25,016 bases of DNA from CAYQTO01 sp964420455 (GCA_964420455.1 CAYQTO010000034.1:1-25016); one strand, 5' to 3'. Shown: positions 6,588 through 15,325, counted from the first letter of the stretch. Program-made: numbers and translations. Notes: generated by a model from the letters alone, not told the origin.

Positions 6588-9500
6588 CTACTCCTCGTCG
6601 AGCAGCGACCACTCCCCCACCACCGCGTCGTTGCTACCCGCATACCACGTGCTGAACCCGTCCACCGGGCCGATCGTCAGCACCGAACCATTCACCGCGG
6701 GCGTATAGACACCCGTCTCAACGCCCGCCTCGAAGCGGAAGACGGTATCGAGGGCGCCATCGAGCCCGTTCCCGTTGGCGGCGTCATAGGGCCAGGTGAT
6801 CATGGCCTCGCCGGTGAACGTGCCGGTGATGACCAGGGCCTCGTCGATGAGGCGCCCGGGCATGTAGCCCGCCGGGGCCACGTCGCCCGTTTGGCGCTCG
6901 ACGGTGACCGCCCCCCCTGTGGCGCCGCCGGCAAAAGCGATCTCCACGTCGAGGTCCGCCGTCATCGGAAAGACGAATGTTCCGTCGGCCACGGAGTCGT
7001 AGGCGTAGGACGAGTTTGCGGCGTCGTTCCAGTGGACGAGGACCTGGCCTGGATCGTCCGCCGAGGGGGCGGCCTGCGCATTACCCGCGAGGTCCGTTGC
7101 CACCGTGGCGAAGAGGTAGACCCCGTCGCCCGCGCCCGGGTTGAAGGACCAGACGCCCCCGTTCACAAACTTGGCGAACGCCCAGGCGCCGGTCGGTTGC
7201 CGCCGCCACAAGGCCACCTGGTCGAGGCCCGATCCGGCATCCTCCGCGGAATAGGTGCCGGTGATGCTGCCGCCGACCTGGGTCGCGTCGGCCACGGCGG
7301 CGCTGCTTGTGGGCGCCTCGAGATCCGCGAACGCCGCCGTCAACGTCACGTTCTCCGTCACGGGCGAGAAGATCAGCGGGTTGCTGGTCGACTGGAACCC
7401 GGCGCCGTCGCTCCACTCAACGAAGGTATATCCAGCCGGGGCACTGGCGGTCACCGGGTCGGTCGCGGCCCCGTCGGTCACCGTCTGCGGGTTCGGGCCG
7501 GTCACCGTGGCGCCCGGCGTTCCGTCCGTCTGGAAGGTCACCGTCCAGGTGGTTTGCGGCGCCGGCGGAGGCGTCCCAAGGCTCTGGATCTCGGCCGCGT
7601 CCAACACCCGGTGGAACACCATCACCTCGTCAATGCGGCCCTCGAATCCGTTCCAGAGGTTGTCGCCGTTGGTGCCGAGGTAGAAGTCGTTGGTGAAGAC
7701 CGTGGCGGGATTGAGCGTGGCCGGCACCGCACTGCCGTTTACCCACAGGGTCGCCTGGCCCGTCGCCCGGTTTGCCGTGATCGCCAGATGATTCCAACGG
7801 TTGAAGGGGAACCCGCCGGTGTCCGTAAAGAACCGGTATCCGCCAGCGAAGCCCGCGGTGGTGAAGTTCACCCGGCCATTGGTGCTGTTGTAGTCGTTGA
7901 AGTAGAGCTGGAAGGAGGTCTCCTCGTTGCCCAGCCGGTTGGAAAGGAGCCAGTTCTGATGTTGCTGGGTGCCGTTGTCCCAGGCCCAGAGGGAAATGGT
8001 GAACTGGTCGGGCAAGTTAAGGTCGCCGAGGAGCACGTGCATGCGGTTGCTACCACCGGCGACGGCGGCCGCACCGGCGAGGCTCTGATCCGTATAGACC
8101 GTTGTTTCCAGGAGGGTGGCGTCGAGTCCCCCGACGATGTCCTCCGGGGTGTTGTCGAAGGGCCAGTGGTGCTCGAGCAGGGCGGGCGACCGCAGCAGGT
8201 CGACGCTGACGGAGACGGTGTCGGAGGCGCCGCTCGCGGCCCTCGCCGTAATCGTCGTCGTTCCCACCCCAACGCCGGTCACGAGGCCCGTGCTGCCCAC
8301 CGTCGCCACGTTCCCATTCCCCGTGAACCAACTGATCGTCTGGTCCGAGGCATTCGCGGGGGACACCTCGACGCCCAGACGGTGCGTCCCCCCACGCAGC
8401 AGCGCCTCCGCTGGCACGTTGGTGATCGTCACCGACGAAACCGGCACGTTCACGACCTCGATCGTGGCGCTGTCGGAAAGCGGTGTTCCCTCGATGGAGG
8501 CGGTGATCGTCGCGGTGCCGGTCGCAAGCCCCGTGATGAATCCGTCGTCCACGGAAAGGATGGACGGCGCCGAGGAGGTCCAGCGGACCGTGTTTTCACT
8601 CGTGTTCGGCGGGGAAAGCACCGCCTCGAGCTGGAGCGAGTTCGTCCGTGACAGGGTTGCCGGCGCGTTCGTGATCGCGATCCCCGTGGCTGGAACGAAG
8701 GAGGTGTAGAACGAGGTGCTGGCCTCGAAGCCCCCTTCCACGGTGCGCACCGTCACGTTGATCGATCCCTCGCCCTGAATGCTCAGAACCCCGTTTGGGT
8801 CGATCGTGCCCACCGCGGGATTGTCAACAAGCCAGACCACGTCGCGGTTCGTGGCGTCTGCCGGTGCCACCGCCGCCTCGAGGGCAAACACGCCCCCCGT
8901 GCCCAGCGGATTCGCCGGCAGGTTCCTCAGCGACACCCCGCTCACCGCCACGTACGGATCGCTGGTCAGCGTCACCTCCACATCCACGTCCTCCGTCTCC
9001 TGCGAGAACTCGCCCTCCCGGTCGTAGCCAACCGCCGTCAATGTGATGGTCTCGCCCGGTGAAACGTCCGAGCCGGGAATGTTCCACAGCAGCGGGAAGT
9101 TTCCCGCCGCGTCGCGGCTCGATCCGATGAAGTGGCGCCCGTAGAAGTAGTCCACCCGGATCGTGTCATCGCTCGCGAGGGTCCGCAGCGGCAGCGGCCC
9201 ATTGACCGTCGCCCCGCGCCCTTCCTCCAGCATCAGGTCCACTGTCGGAGGGACGTTGCGTTCAAACGGCCCCGCCGGGTTCGGCTGCGTCAGCCAGCCG
9301 TAGATAAAGACGTTCGGCCCGTTATTCTGGTGCACGGTGAATTCGCTGCCGGCGATCGTGTTGCGGTTGAAGGTCCGCCGTTCGCCGAGGGGCCAGGAAC
9401 CGTCGCCAAGGCCCCCGCACGCCGGGTGGCGCGTCGATTCCGACCACGCCTCGCTCCCGATTCCGGCAACGTCAAACTGGTTCCGCCGATAGACGCTGTA

Positions 9501-11687
9501 TCCCGGCCAGTTGCGCCGTCTATACACAAAGCTGTCGCTGTCCATCAGCGACCACTCGTCCGGCAGGAACACGGCCCGCTCGCGGTACTGCCCGATCCCC
9601 GTCATGTGCACCGTGTTCGCCTGATTCCCGCCCATCAGGTACGCCGCCTGGTTGTGCACCACATCCGTGTAGTCCTGGCCGCCGAAGAGCTCGTGAGCCA
9701 TGACCGACGGCCAGGCGCTCGGCGTCGTCAGCACCGACAGGCCGACCCACCGGGCCCGGTCCATCCCGTAGCGAAAACCGCTCTGGGCCATCGTGGCGAC
9801 TTCCGTGTTGTTCGCCAGGTTCGTGATCCAGTTCGTCACCGTCGCCTGAAAGGCGGTATCCAGACCCGGAAAGTCCGGCGGCAGCAGCATGTGCGTCATC
9901 CGCCCCATCATGCTTTCCGATGGATTGGTCCAGATCGCGAAGCCCCGCTCGTTGTAGCTGTTCTCGTAGATCTGCTTGGCGGTGGCCTGATAGCCGGCCG
10001 TTCCCGTCGCCGAGTAGAGGTAGAACGCGGCGGCGAGACGCGCGTTGTGGACGTTCTGGGTGACCTTGTCGGGATGGGCGGAGATGTAGGCCTCGCCCCA
10101 GTTGTACGCATCGACGGCCTCCTGGAGGAGCCCGGCCGATTCCGGATGGGTGCTCCCCGCCGCCTGACGATCCACCATCAGGTCCAGCGTCATCGACAGG
10201 GCCGCAAAGGTCGCCGCCGCCGCATACGTCCCCGCAGGGCTTTCCGCCGTCACGCCGAGCGCACGCGTGTCCTGCCACGAGCCGATGTTCGCGCCCGCAT
10301 CACGCCCCACATAGTCCGGCAGACCGCCGGTCCCGTAACCGAGCGACACCAGCGTGTCCCGCGTCCGCCGGAGGAAATCCACATACCAACGCGCCTCGTC
10401 GATCAGGTCCGGCACGCCGTTGCCACCCTCCTCGATCCAGGGTCCTCCCTCCACGAGTCGGTAACGGTTCCCCACCTCCCCATCGACGAAGTTCTCCGGC
10501 TTCAGCCGGTACAGGTGCATCAGGTACAGCGGCACCCGCGAGTGCGCCTGTATATACGTATCCCAGTCCCCCGCATCGTGATACCACCCCCAAATGCCCG
10601 ACGGCACCGGGTTCGTTGCAAAGTCGAAGCCGTCCAGGTTGTGGGGACGCCCGTCCAACGCCCAGTACTCGTATCCGGGATCATAGAACATCGTGACGCC
10701 GGCGGTGCCGGGCACGTGGTCGCGGGGATACTCGAGGCCTGGCTCAACCTCCTGGATGATGCCCGACCGTTGCAGGAACAACCCGCGCATCGCCGCGTGA
10801 AACGCCTCGCGATATACGTCGCCCTCGATCCGGAATGGATACGACGTCCCCAACCGGTCGACCACCACGCGATAACGCCCCGGCGTGTCGAACCCGCTGA
10901 AGTCGCACTCCCACACGTCCGCAAAGGTGAAGTTCCGCTGCGGCCCAAAGGACGTCGTGTTCGTATCCGTCTCCGACTTCCGCTGGCGCAGCGCCACCGT
11001 CCCCGTATGGACGACCGCCCCGGTCTCGTCGTCAACCACACGGAACGTCTCCCCCGCGTAGTCGTCCAGGTTCAGCCCGCCATCCTGGTGCGGGCCGTTG
11101 TCAAAGTCCCCCATCCACTGCGACAGGTACGCGTACTTCGGCCCCGCCGGCTCGAAGCCCAACTGGGTCACGTGGATCGTCGGCGACCATTCCGCCGACG
11201 GGTCGAAGGTAAACTCCCACTCGTCCACGTTCACCGCCAGGTCCCCCACGGCGATCGTGTACCTCTCGCCCACCTCCATGGCCGCCGGCAGCTCCAGATA
11301 CATCCAGTGCTCGCTGATGTGCGTCGGCTCGCCATTCAGATGGTCCCACCACCACTCCGGCGGGGAATGAAACTCGGACCCGTTCGTCTTTCGGCCCACA
11401 GACGCCGGCGTCCGCCCAGCGGCGTAGTCCGCATCCCCCGCGCTCCTGATCGTGTACGAGGCCGGATTGTCCGCCGCCGCCTTATCGAGAAGCGAGTAAT
11501 CGAACCGGTTGTCGGAAACGGTTCCCTCCGCCGGCGAGTAATAATCAAACGCCCCTTCGTCGAAATGGAGACAAAGAATCTTGTCGGTTACCGGGTAGAC
11601 GCCGACCAGGTCGGCCGCCTGGGCGGACGCGCCGAGGCCCAAGGCCACCGCCGCTCCCGCCACTGCCAGAAAGGCTGGTCTCTTCAT
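6588..11687 (-). CDS. Secreted multidomain glycoside hydrolase family 9 (endoglucanase-like)
   Basis: The 1699-aa protein begins with a signal peptide (MKRPAFLAVAGAAVALGLGASAQA, 1-24), so ATG 11687 is preferred although the frame stays open to 11828. A CelD_N-type Ig domain (about 165-287) precedes the GH9 (alpha/alpha)6 catalytic domain (about 290-800). That domain has the DAGDW motif (371-375, catalytic Asp pair), GNGVPDLIDEARWYVDFL (422-439), YLMGGNQANTVHMTGIG (683-699) and a late SEFTVHQN (781-788), whose Glu782 sits where GH9 enzymes carry the proton donor. Behind it follow an Ig-like domain (812-908), three Big_2 domains (914-990, 1001-1080, 1083-1162), a LamG/concanavalin-like domain (about 1168-1380), an InlB-type beta-repeat (about 1386-1465) and a beta-rich tail. 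GH9 enzymes hydrolyse beta-1,4-glucans such as cellulose or mixed-linkage glucan. The usual HHR loop after TGxG is replaced (QYRERAVFLPDEW), so specificity may differ. No sorting signal is visible. Confidence 0.85.
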   Translation of the reverse strand: MKRPAFLAVAGAAVALGLGASAQAADLVGVYPVTDKILCLHFDEGAFDYYSPAEGTVSDNRFDYSLLDKAAADNPASYTIRSAGDADYAAGRTPASVGRKTNGSEFHSPPEWWWDHLNGEPTHISEHWMYLELPAAMEVGERYTIAVGDLAVNVDEWEFTFDPSAEWSPTIHVTQLGFEPAGPKYAYLSQWMGDFDNGPHQDGGLNLDDYAGETFRVVDDETGAVVHTGTVALRQRKSETDTNTTSFGPQRNFTFADVWECDFSGFDTPGRYRVVVDRLGTSYPFRIEGDVYREAFHAAMRGLFLQRSGIIQEVEPGLEYPRDHVPGTAGVTMFYDPGYEYWALDGRPHNLDGFDFATNPVPSGIWGWYHDAGDWDTYIQAHSRVPLYLMHLYRLKPENFVDGEVGNRYRLVEGGPWIEEGGNGVPDLIDEARWYVDFLRRTRDTLVSLGYGTGGLPDYVGRDAGANIGSWQDTRALGVTAESPAGTYAAAATFAALSMTLDLMVDRQAAGSTHPESAGLLQEAVDAYNWGEAYISAHPDKVTQNVHNARLAAAFYLYSATGTAGYQATAKQIYENSYNERGFAIWTNPSESMMGRMTHMLLPPDFPGLDTAFQATVTNWITNLANNTEVATMAQSGFRYGMDRARWVGLSVLTTPSAWPSVMAHELFGGQDYTDVVHNQAAYLMGGNQANTVHMTGIGQYRERAVFLPDEWSLMDSDSFVYRRRNWPGYSVYRRNQFDVAGIGSEAWSESTRHPACGGLGDGSWPLGERRTFNRNTIAGSEFTVHQNNGPNVFIYGWLTQPNPAGPFERNVPPTVDLMLEEGRGATVNGPLPLRTLASDDTIRVDYFYGRHFIGSSRDAAGNFPLLWNIPGSDVSPGETITLTAVGYDREGEFSQETEDVDVEVTLTSDPYVAVSGVSLRNLPANPLGTGGVFALEAAVAPADATNRDVVWLVDNPAVGTIDPNGVLSIQGEGSINVTVRTVEGGFEASTSFYTSFVPATGIAITNAPATLSRTNSLQLEAVLSPPNTSENTVRWTSSAPSILSVDDGFITGLATGTATITASIEGTPLSDSATIEVVNVPVSSVTITNVPAEALLRGGTHRLGVEVSPANASDQTISWFTGNGNVATVGSTGLVTGVGVGTTTITARAASGASDTVSVSVDLLRSPALLEHHWPFDNTPEDIVGGLDATLLETTVYTDQSLAGAAAVAGGSNRMHVLLGDLNLPDQFTISLWAWDNGTQQHQNWLLSNRLGNEETSFQLYFNDYNSTNGRVNFTTAGFAGGYRFFTDTGGFPFNRWNHLAITANRATGQATLWVNGSAVPATLNPATVFTNDFYLGTNGDNLWNGFEGRIDEVMVFHRVLDAAEIQSLGTPPPAPQTTWTVTFQTDGTPGATVTGPNPQTVTDGAATDPVTASAPAGYTFVEWSDGAGFQSTSNPLIFSPVTENVTLTAAFADLEAPTSSAAVADATQVGGSITGTYSAEDAGSGLDQVALWRRQPTGAWAFAKFVNGGVWSFNPGAGDGVYLFATVATDLAGNAQAAPSADDPGQVLVHWNDAANSSYAYDSVADGTFVFPMTADLDVEIAFAGGATGGAVTVERQTGDVAPAGYMPGRLIDEALVITGTFTGEAMITWPYDAANGNGLDGALDTVFRFEAGVETGVYTPAVNGSVLTIGPVDGFSTWYAGSNDAVVGEWSLLDEE

Positions 11688-12003
11688 GGATGGGAATATG
11701 TTGGATTTCCGGGAGGGGTATCGGGAGCCCGGAAGGAAAGAGGGAAAGCCGCATGTTTCGCCTCGCCCATCGGTCTTCCGCCTGCACGGAGGATGACGCA
11801 AGCTAGATTCCCTTTGAATAATGTCCAATTTGCCCTCGCGCCCGCCAAATCAGAAAAACAACAGCCAAATGTAAGGGTTGGAGCGGAGGAACTGCTAACA
11901 ACCGGGCAATTCGGTAAATTGCATTGGCATGGCCTTTTGAAAGAAACCCGAAAATGACAGCGGGCTTTTGCCGCAACAAAGAAAGGAAGGAGCCGTTTTC
12001 GAA

Positions 12004-12021
12004 ATGGCGGTGAGGGAGGGA
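12004..12021 (-). repeat. Direct-repeat copy of the tRNA-Ser 3' end (candidate att site)
   Basis: The 18 bases ATGGCGGTGAGGGAGGGA are identical to 13184-13201. The second copy covers the CCA-bearing 3' acceptor strand and the start of the T-arm of the intact tRNA-Ser gene. Both copies have the same orientation, 1180 bases apart. The position and orientation are those expected when an element integrates at a tRNA 3' end: the tRNA stays whole on one side and a displaced 3' fragment marks the other. No integrase gene lies between them. Confidence 0.6.
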
Positions 12022-12842
12022 ATCAGGATGACCGCTATAGCAAACCCAAAAACGCTGATAATAATCAACTTAGCGACCCGCAGAATTCTCAGAAATCGGA
12101 CGATTCGAACCTTCTGAAGGGGATTCTGGCACAATTGCTGAAGATGTTAGAGCCGGAGTAAAGGCGGGGTTCCGGGTAGCAAGGCTACAGGCGCCAAGGA
12201 ATTGGATCGTGGATTACCGTGTGATCCGTCTCCAACTTCCGACCCGAGGCAGGGAGCGCATGGCTACGGTGATACCCCCTGTCAACGTCCAAGGCAACTG
12301 GCCTGTGCTACGGACCGAAAGGGTCGAGCCGGCCTTTGGCGCCCTCGCTCAGGTACTCCGGCACCGAGTTGGACTCACAGTTCGCCCTTGCGACCGCTCT
12401 CGGGAGACGGATGCGCAACCAGCGACTCCGTCCGGCTGGGCTTCGGAAGAGGATACCGGGCAAGGAGTCCAGAACGGACTGAGCGGCCTTGTGGAGCCTC
12501 TTCGCGTTCAGGAGACCCCCCGCCCGTCGGCGTCGTTCGTCCCTCCCCGCCCAAGTCTCGATTGAGCCCTAGGCCTTCCAGCCGAGAGCTACCGCGAGGT
12601 TGGCCAGAAAGGTATGGGCGTCATCTGAGGAGGCGCGCAACGGGTCGCGATCGCCGTCATCAGACCCCTTCGAGCCGATGAGGCCCCCGGAGGCGCTCCA
12701 TCCTTTAACTTCTGGAGGAGGTCCTCCGTAGATGGTTCTAAGTTCCCTTCGTCATGATACCCCTCCTTAGAGTGGACGATGTAACTCCGCCATACCTCGA
12801 CAAGAGTCTTGAATGCTCACGGCGTCCCCAAACAAGGCGAGA
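12022..12842. other. About 820 bp without a supportable gene; compositionally unlike the flanks
   Basis: The stretch is less GC-rich than its surroundings, especially 12022-12180. The open frames in it lack the third-position C/G bias of neighbouring genes and resemble no family I know. Between about 12270 and 12450 there are short complementary runs and GAAA-type loops, for example GACC-GAAAG-GGTC (near 12315-12330) and GGT-ACTCCGGC-ACC. These look more like a structured RNA or an eroded mobile-element sequence than coding DNA. GATTCGAACC (12102-12111) repeats ten bases of the tRNA-Ser T-arm. I see nothing else that can be named. Confidence 0.5.
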
Positions 12843-13114
12843 AGTTTCTCCCAAGCCTCGGGGGTAAACCGAACCGCACGTGCGCCGCGCGGAGGGAGAG
12901 GGTGCCGTCCCCGCACCCGCGGGGGTGAACCGTTTCCGAGTTCCCCCACGTCCTCACAATTGAGGCCGTCCCCGCACCCGCGGGGGTGAACCGCCCAATG
13001 AGCTTGATGGGTTTGCTGAGTTCTTGCCGTCCCCGCACCCGCGGGGGTGAACCGTATGTCGAACCCTCCAGCGGGAATCTCCCCGTGCCGTCCCCGCACC
13101 CGCGGGGGTGACCA
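12843..13114 (+). CRISPR. Short orphan CRISPR array, type I-E-like repeats, both terminal repeats degenerate
   Basis: Three identical 29-base repeats (12904-12932, 12965-12993, 13026-13054) begin GCCGTCCCCGCACCC and end GCGGGGGTGAACCG, the form of type I-E repeats (GC-rich hairpin, terminal AACCG). A fourth (13087-13114) is identical until GGGGGTG and then reads ACCAG, with one base lost. Exactly one unit upstream, 12843-12871 matches the repeat at 19 of 29 positions and keeps the CGGGGGTAAACCG end, so it is an eroded fifth repeat. All four spacers are exactly 32 bases (12872-12903, 12933-12964, 12994-13025, 13055-13086), the classic I-E spacer length. If oriented as in E. coli, the leader side is to the left. 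No cas gene is in the window. Decay at both ends suggests an inactive array. Confidence 0.9.
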
Positions 13115-13184
13115 GAGCGTGGCGATGGGAAAGAAGCTGCGCGGCCGTCGCTTTAACCAAGGTGATTCAATGATCGAAGGAACA

Positions 13185-13278
13185 TGGCGGTGAGGGAGGG
13201 ATTCGAACCCTCGGTACGGGTTTACGCCCGTACGGCGGTTTAGCAAACCGCTGCCTTCAGCCACTCGGCCACCTCACC
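13185..13278 (-). tRNA. tRNA-Ser, anticodon GCT
   Basis: Read on the minus strand, the gene opens GGTGAGG-TGGCCGAGTGG and closes TCCCTCCCTCACC-G-CCA, giving a 7-bp acceptor stem with an encoded CCA. The anticodon arm is GCGGT-TTGCTAA-ACCGC, with anticodon GCT at 13244-13242 (serine AGC/AGU codons). A long variable arm (GTACGGG...CCCGTAC) of the type-II class and a GGTTCGAATC T-arm complete the cloverleaf. The length of 94 nt is normal for tRNA-Ser. It is the probable integration target for the element suggested by the direct repeat at 12004-12021. Confidence 0.95.
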
Positions 13279-13416
13279 GCAGCGAAGGGCGAATAAGCCG
13301 ATGGGGGTGGCAGACGGTCAACGAAAAAGCCCCGTCCGCGTTGCGGCGCCGTTGACACTCCCCGGCCCGCGCCCGCCAAGTGGCCTCCACCGCCGCCGGA
13401 CGGGAGGAAACACCCC

Positions 13417-15117
13417 GTGGCACTGACCACCTTCGGGGTGATCGGGCGCACGTACCGACACGCCAACCGCTATCGCCAGATCCTGGGTGTCCTGTTCAAG
13501 TACGGGTTCGACGACCTTCTCCTGTCCCTGGAGCTCGAGCGGTATCTCGATATCGGCATGAAGGCGATCTTCGTCGACCGGGGTAAGAGAGAGCAGGAGA
13601 AGCTCACCCGGCCGCAGAAGCTCCGCCGCGCCCTCGAGGAACTTGGCCCTACCTTCATCAAGTTCGGCCAGATCGTCTCGACCCAATCGTCCATCCTCCC
13701 GGCGGAGTTCACCGCCGAGCTCGAGCACCTCCAGAGCAACGTACCCGCTGTCCCCAGCGCCGCCATCCGCACCCTCGTGGAGGAGGAACTGGGCAAGGAA
13801 ATCGGGGCGGTCTTTGAAACGTTTGACGACAAGCCGCTGGGCGCCGCCTCCATCGGCCAAGTGCACCGGGCCCGCCTACGGACCGGTGAGGACGTCGTCG
13901 TCAAGGCCCAGCGTCCCGGCGTCCGCTCCGTCGTGGAGGTCGATCTCGAAATCCTCGCCCATCTGGCCTCTCTCGCCGAGCGCCACCTGGAGGACTGGCG
14001 CCCCCACGAGCCCACCCGTGTTGTCGACAACTTTGCCCGCACCCTCCTCCGCGAACTCGACTTCACCAACGAGGCCCAAAACATCGAGCGCTTCGCCGCC
14101 AACTTTGCCCACGAGCCCAACCTCCACGTTCCCCGCGTCTATCGCGCCCACTCCACCAGCCGCGTCCTCGTCATGGAGTATATACAAGGCGTGCGCCCCC
14201 GAAGCGCTGAAGTCCTCGCCTGCGAGGGATGCGACCCTTCCCTCGTCGCCCGCCGCGGCCTCCAGCTCATCCTGGCGCAAATCTTCCACCACGGCTTCCT
14301 CCACGCCGACCCCCATCCAGGCAACCTCTTCGTTCTCCCGGGAAACCGGCTCTGCTACATCGACTTCGGCATGATGGGTGAACTCTCCCGCCGGGAACGG
14401 GAGGCGTTTGCGGACCTTGTTCTCTCCATCGCTTCCCAGAACGAGCGCGCCGCCGCCCAGGCCTTCATCCGCGTTACCGAATGGGATGACGAGCCGGACC
14501 GCGACGACCTGGAAAAGGCCCTCTCCCATTTCATGGCCGCCCACTTTAACCGGCCCCTCGGCGATATCCAGCTTGGCCGCCTTCTTGAGGAACTCATCGA
14601 CCTCATCAGCGCCTTCCGCATGCGCCTCGGCACCGAATACCACCTGGTCATCAAGTCCCTCGCCACCGTGGAGGGCGTCGGCCGCATGCTCGACCCCGAC
14701 TTCGACCCCATCGGCGAGGCCGCTCCCTTCCTCCGCCGGTTCCAGCGCCGCCGCCGCGACCCCCGCCGCCTCGCCCAGGACACCCTCGAAACCGCCAACG
14801 ACATCGTCCAGCTCCTCCGCGACCTCCCTCACGAGACCCGCGAGCTCCTCCGTCAGCTCCGCCGCGGCAAGGTCAAGCTCGAGTTCGAGCACTCCGGGCT
14901 CGACCCCCTCATCACCACCATCGACCGCACCGTCAACCGCCTCTCCATCTCCCTCCTCGCCGGCTCCCTTGTCATCGCCTCCTCCATCATGGTCCTCTCC
15001 AAGGTCCCCCCGCTCTGGGGCGAGATCCCCATCCTCGGGCTTGTCGGCTTCCTCGCCGCCGCCATCCTCGGATTCTTTGAACTCCTCTCGCTCATCCAGG
15101 AGCGCCGTCGCCGCTGA
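13417..15117 (+). CDS. ubiB: UbiB/ABC1/AarF-family atypical kinase
   Basis: The 566-aa protein has all the marks of the ADCK/UbiB family. The KxGQ motif is FIKFGQIVSTQ (80-90), the Ala-rich nucleotide loop is AASIGQVHRA (143-152), Lys163 sits in VVVKAQRPGV, ELDFTNEAQN is at 213-222, the catalytic loop is HADPHPGN (296-303) and the metal-binding IDFG is at 315-318. Two C-terminal membrane helices (about 515-532 and 540-560) are also typical. The family members are ATPases or kinases needed for isoprenoid-quinone biosynthesis or lipid handling at the inner membrane. Because the MqnA-like gene suggests menaquinone, the quinone here may not be ubiquinone, so the symbol denotes family rather than proven role. 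The GTG start at 13417 has GGGAGG nine bases upstream. It is a single-gene unit. Confidence 0.9.
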   Translation: MALTTFGVIGRTYRHANRYRQILGVLFKYGFDDLLLSLELERYLDIGMKAIFVDRGKREQEKLTRPQKLRRALEELGPTFIKFGQIVSTQSSILPAEFTAELEHLQSNVPAVPSAAIRTLVEEELGKEIGAVFETFDDKPLGAASIGQVHRARLRTGEDVVVKAQRPGVRSVVEVDLEILAHLASLAERHLEDWRPHEPTRVVDNFARTLLRELDFTNEAQNIERFAANFAHEPNLHVPRVYRAHSTSRVLVMEYIQGVRPRSAEVLACEGCDPSLVARRGLQLILAQIFHHGFLHADPHPGNLFVLPGNRLCYIDFGMMGELSRREREAFADLVLSIASQNERAAAQAFIRVTEWDDEPDRDDLEKALSHFMAAHFNRPLGDIQLGRLLEELIDLISAFRMRLGTEYHLVIKSLATVEGVGRMLDPDFDPIGEAAPFLRRFQRRRRDPRRLAQDTLETANDIVQLLRDLPHETRELLRQLRRGKVKLEFEHSGLDPLITTIDRTVNRLSISLLAGSLVIASSIMVLSKVPPLWGEIPILGLVGFLAAAILGFFELLSLIQERRRR

Positions 15118-15128
15118 CCCGTCCCCCT

Positions 15129-15195
15129 CCCACCCGCACCCTGTAAGGGTGCCGCACGAACAACGGCCAACGATGAGGTCCGGGGTTCAGGAGGG
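15129..15195 (+). repeat. 67-bp intergenic direct repeat, copy 1
   Basis: The segment begins CCCACCCGCACCCTGTA and ends GGGGTTCAGGAGGG. It matches 15472-15538 at 63 of 67 positions, in the same orientation, 343 bases away. It starts 11 bases after the ubiB stop. It contains the short palindrome CACCCTGTAAGGGTG, so it may act as or beside a terminator. The two copies bracket a cluster of REP-like hairpins. Confidence 0.8.
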
Positions 15196-15325
15196 ATGAT
15201 ATACAATGAGCAAAAGAGGAGAGGACGGGGGTGTCACTACGGCCTCCCGGCGCGTTGAAACGGCGATCTTTCGACCTCATGTTGCGGGACCCCTGCCGGG
15301 GTCCGATCTTTTTCTTGTCCGCAGA

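Noticed and set aside
10549..10557. GTATATAC here and at 14179 as further copies of the recurrent motif
   Set aside because: They differ from GTCTATAC/GTATAGAC in the core and were left out of the count, although they share TATAC and also use Ile ATA.
9132..11957. A 941-residue open frame on the plus strand
   Set aside because: It lies antisense to the GH9 gene, which has clear domains and a signal peptide; the product is Arg/Pro/His-rich nonsense.
11895..12134. 79-residue minus-strand frame with one hydrophobic helix
   Set aside because: It starts only at TTG without a ribosome binding site, in AT-richer DNA overlapping the tRNA-fragment repeat, and has no recognisable homology.
12202..12681. 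Plus-strand frames of 118 and 159 residues
   Set aside because: Neither has the third-position bias of real genes here, no ribosome binding site is seen, and the region looks structured or eroded instead.
13144..13172. Possible sixth CRISPR repeat (GCCGTCGC...)
   Set aside because: It matches at roughly 16 of 29 positions and is a few bases out of register, too weak to call.
12767..13264. Minus-strand frame encoding repeated FTPAGAGT / VHPRGCGDG / SPPRVRGR peptides
   Set aside because: These peptides are translations of type I-E CRISPR repeats, a familiar annotation artefact, and the frame runs through the array.
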